Shown: positions 6,125-6,453 of the stretch, one piece after another
Position numbering within the stretch: the first letter of the stretch is position 1
Layout: each line of letters opens with the position of its first letter
From: Azovibrio restrictus
GTDB taxonomy: Bacteria; Pseudomonadota; Gammaproteobacteria; Burkholderiales; Rhodocyclaceae
Reading direction: 5' to 3'
Assembly: GCA_003252145.1 (NCBI GenBank)
Contig: QKDJ01000115.1
Location: forward strand, 1 to 6,453
Length of the DNA: 6,453 bases
Program-made: the position numbers and the translations under genes
The notes under the pieces: model-generated
Seen by the model: only the letters and a program-made list of their open reading frames with translations
What the model was told of the DNA's origin: nothing
Database searches by the model: none

Positions 6125-6453
6125 TCGGTCACTCCAGCCCCTAGCCACATGCCGATCAGGGCCAGCCAGGCCGTGACGGCAAAGACCGAGGCGCCCGACA
6201 CTCCAGCCCCCACGGCGCATCCCCCGGCCAGCATGCCGCCAAAACCCATGAACATGGCGCCGAAGATGTACCGCCCCATACCTTCTCCATCCTGAAAACC
6301 TTGCATCTTTAATTCCCTGCGTTGCCAGGCTGACGTAAAGGACCCAAGGGCCACGCCGGGGATCAAACCCAGGTCGAAATCCAGAGTCTGGCCCAGGGGG
6401 GCGAGGAAGAGCATCAAGGCGTTGGCCGATGGACCCGTGAAATTCAGGGCTTG
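6100..6453 (-). CDS. YeeE/YedE-family sulfur (thiosulfate) transport membrane protein, C-terminal part
   Basis: The reverse-strand frame is open from the right edge (6453) to the TGA at 6102-6100, giving 117 residues; the N-terminal two thirds or so lie outside the window. The visible part resembles the C-terminal half of long YeeE/YedE (DUF395, TsuA-type) proteins: FTGPS, a hydrophobic segment ending LGSFTSA, the charged loop WQRREL, then the signature GFGGMLAGGCAVGAGVSG with its conserved Cys (6217-6219), and a last membrane helix ending GAGVTDYW. Characterised relatives take up thiosulfate through conserved cysteines, so a role in supplying or moving sulfur compounds fits the neighbouring sox genes. 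Substrate and direction are inferred. A TTG at 6417 is not the start, because homologous sequence continues upstream of it. The 3' end overlaps the convergent GGDEF-EAL gene by 25 nt. Confidence 0.85.
   Translation of the reverse strand, partial: QALNFTGPSANALMLFLAPLGQTLDFDLGLIPGVALGSFTSAWQRRELKMQGFQDGEGMGRYIFGAMFMGFGGMLAGGCAVGAGVSGASVFAVTAWLALIGMWLGAGVTDYWMDREA

Noticed and set aside
6415..6417. TTG as the start codon of the YeeE-type gene
   Set aside because: The frame stays open to the right edge, and the preceding residues (LNFTGPSANA) look like family sequence, so the gene is cut by the window rather than starting here.

Overview
This window looks like part of a sulfur-oxidation (sox) locus from a Gram-negative proteobacterium, most likely a betaproteobacterium (Rhodocyclales-like). 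The placement is inferred from protein character, moderate-to-high GC and gene order; no search was run. Gene density is high, Shine-Dalgarno sequences are strong, and there are no rRNA or tRNA genes, insertion sequences, CRISPR arrays or other mobile elements.

Layout, left to right: (1) 1-625 (+), the 3' part of soxA, a c-type cytochrome subunit whose 5' end lies outside the window. (2) 639-1244 (+), soxX, the small cytochrome partner, complete with signal peptide. (3) 1258-1281, a textbook intrinsic terminator. (4) 1334-3061 (+), soxB, the Tat-exported dimetal thiosulfohydrolase, complete. (5) 3062-3259, a more AT-rich intergenic stretch with an FNR/Anr/Dnr-type palindrome (3114-3127) and a -10-like element at the spacing expected for a class II FNR/CRP-activated promoter. 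(6) 3260-6124 (+), a large cytosolic four-PAS, GGDEF and EAL protein, whose motifs for making and breaking cyclic di-GMP both look intact. (7) 6100-6453 (-), the C-terminal third of a YeeE/YedE-family (thiosulfate/sulfur transport) membrane protein, convergent with the GGDEF-EAL gene and overlapping its last 25 bases.

Functionally, SoxAX would couple thiosulfate to the carrier protein SoxYZ in the periplasm by forming a disulfide, and SoxB would hydrolyse the terminal sulfone to release sulfate. SoxYZ is expected upstream but is not in the window, and no soxCD follows soxB. The YeeE-type permease could move thiosulfate or a related sulfur species across the inner membrane. The PAS-GGDEF-EAL protein is probably a separate, possibly oxygen- or nitric-oxide-responsive transcription unit that links redox state to cyclic di-GMP, and so to attachment or motility. 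The points most worth a second look are the FNR-type site in front of the cyclic di-GMP gene and the intrinsic terminator inside the sox cluster between soxX and soxB.
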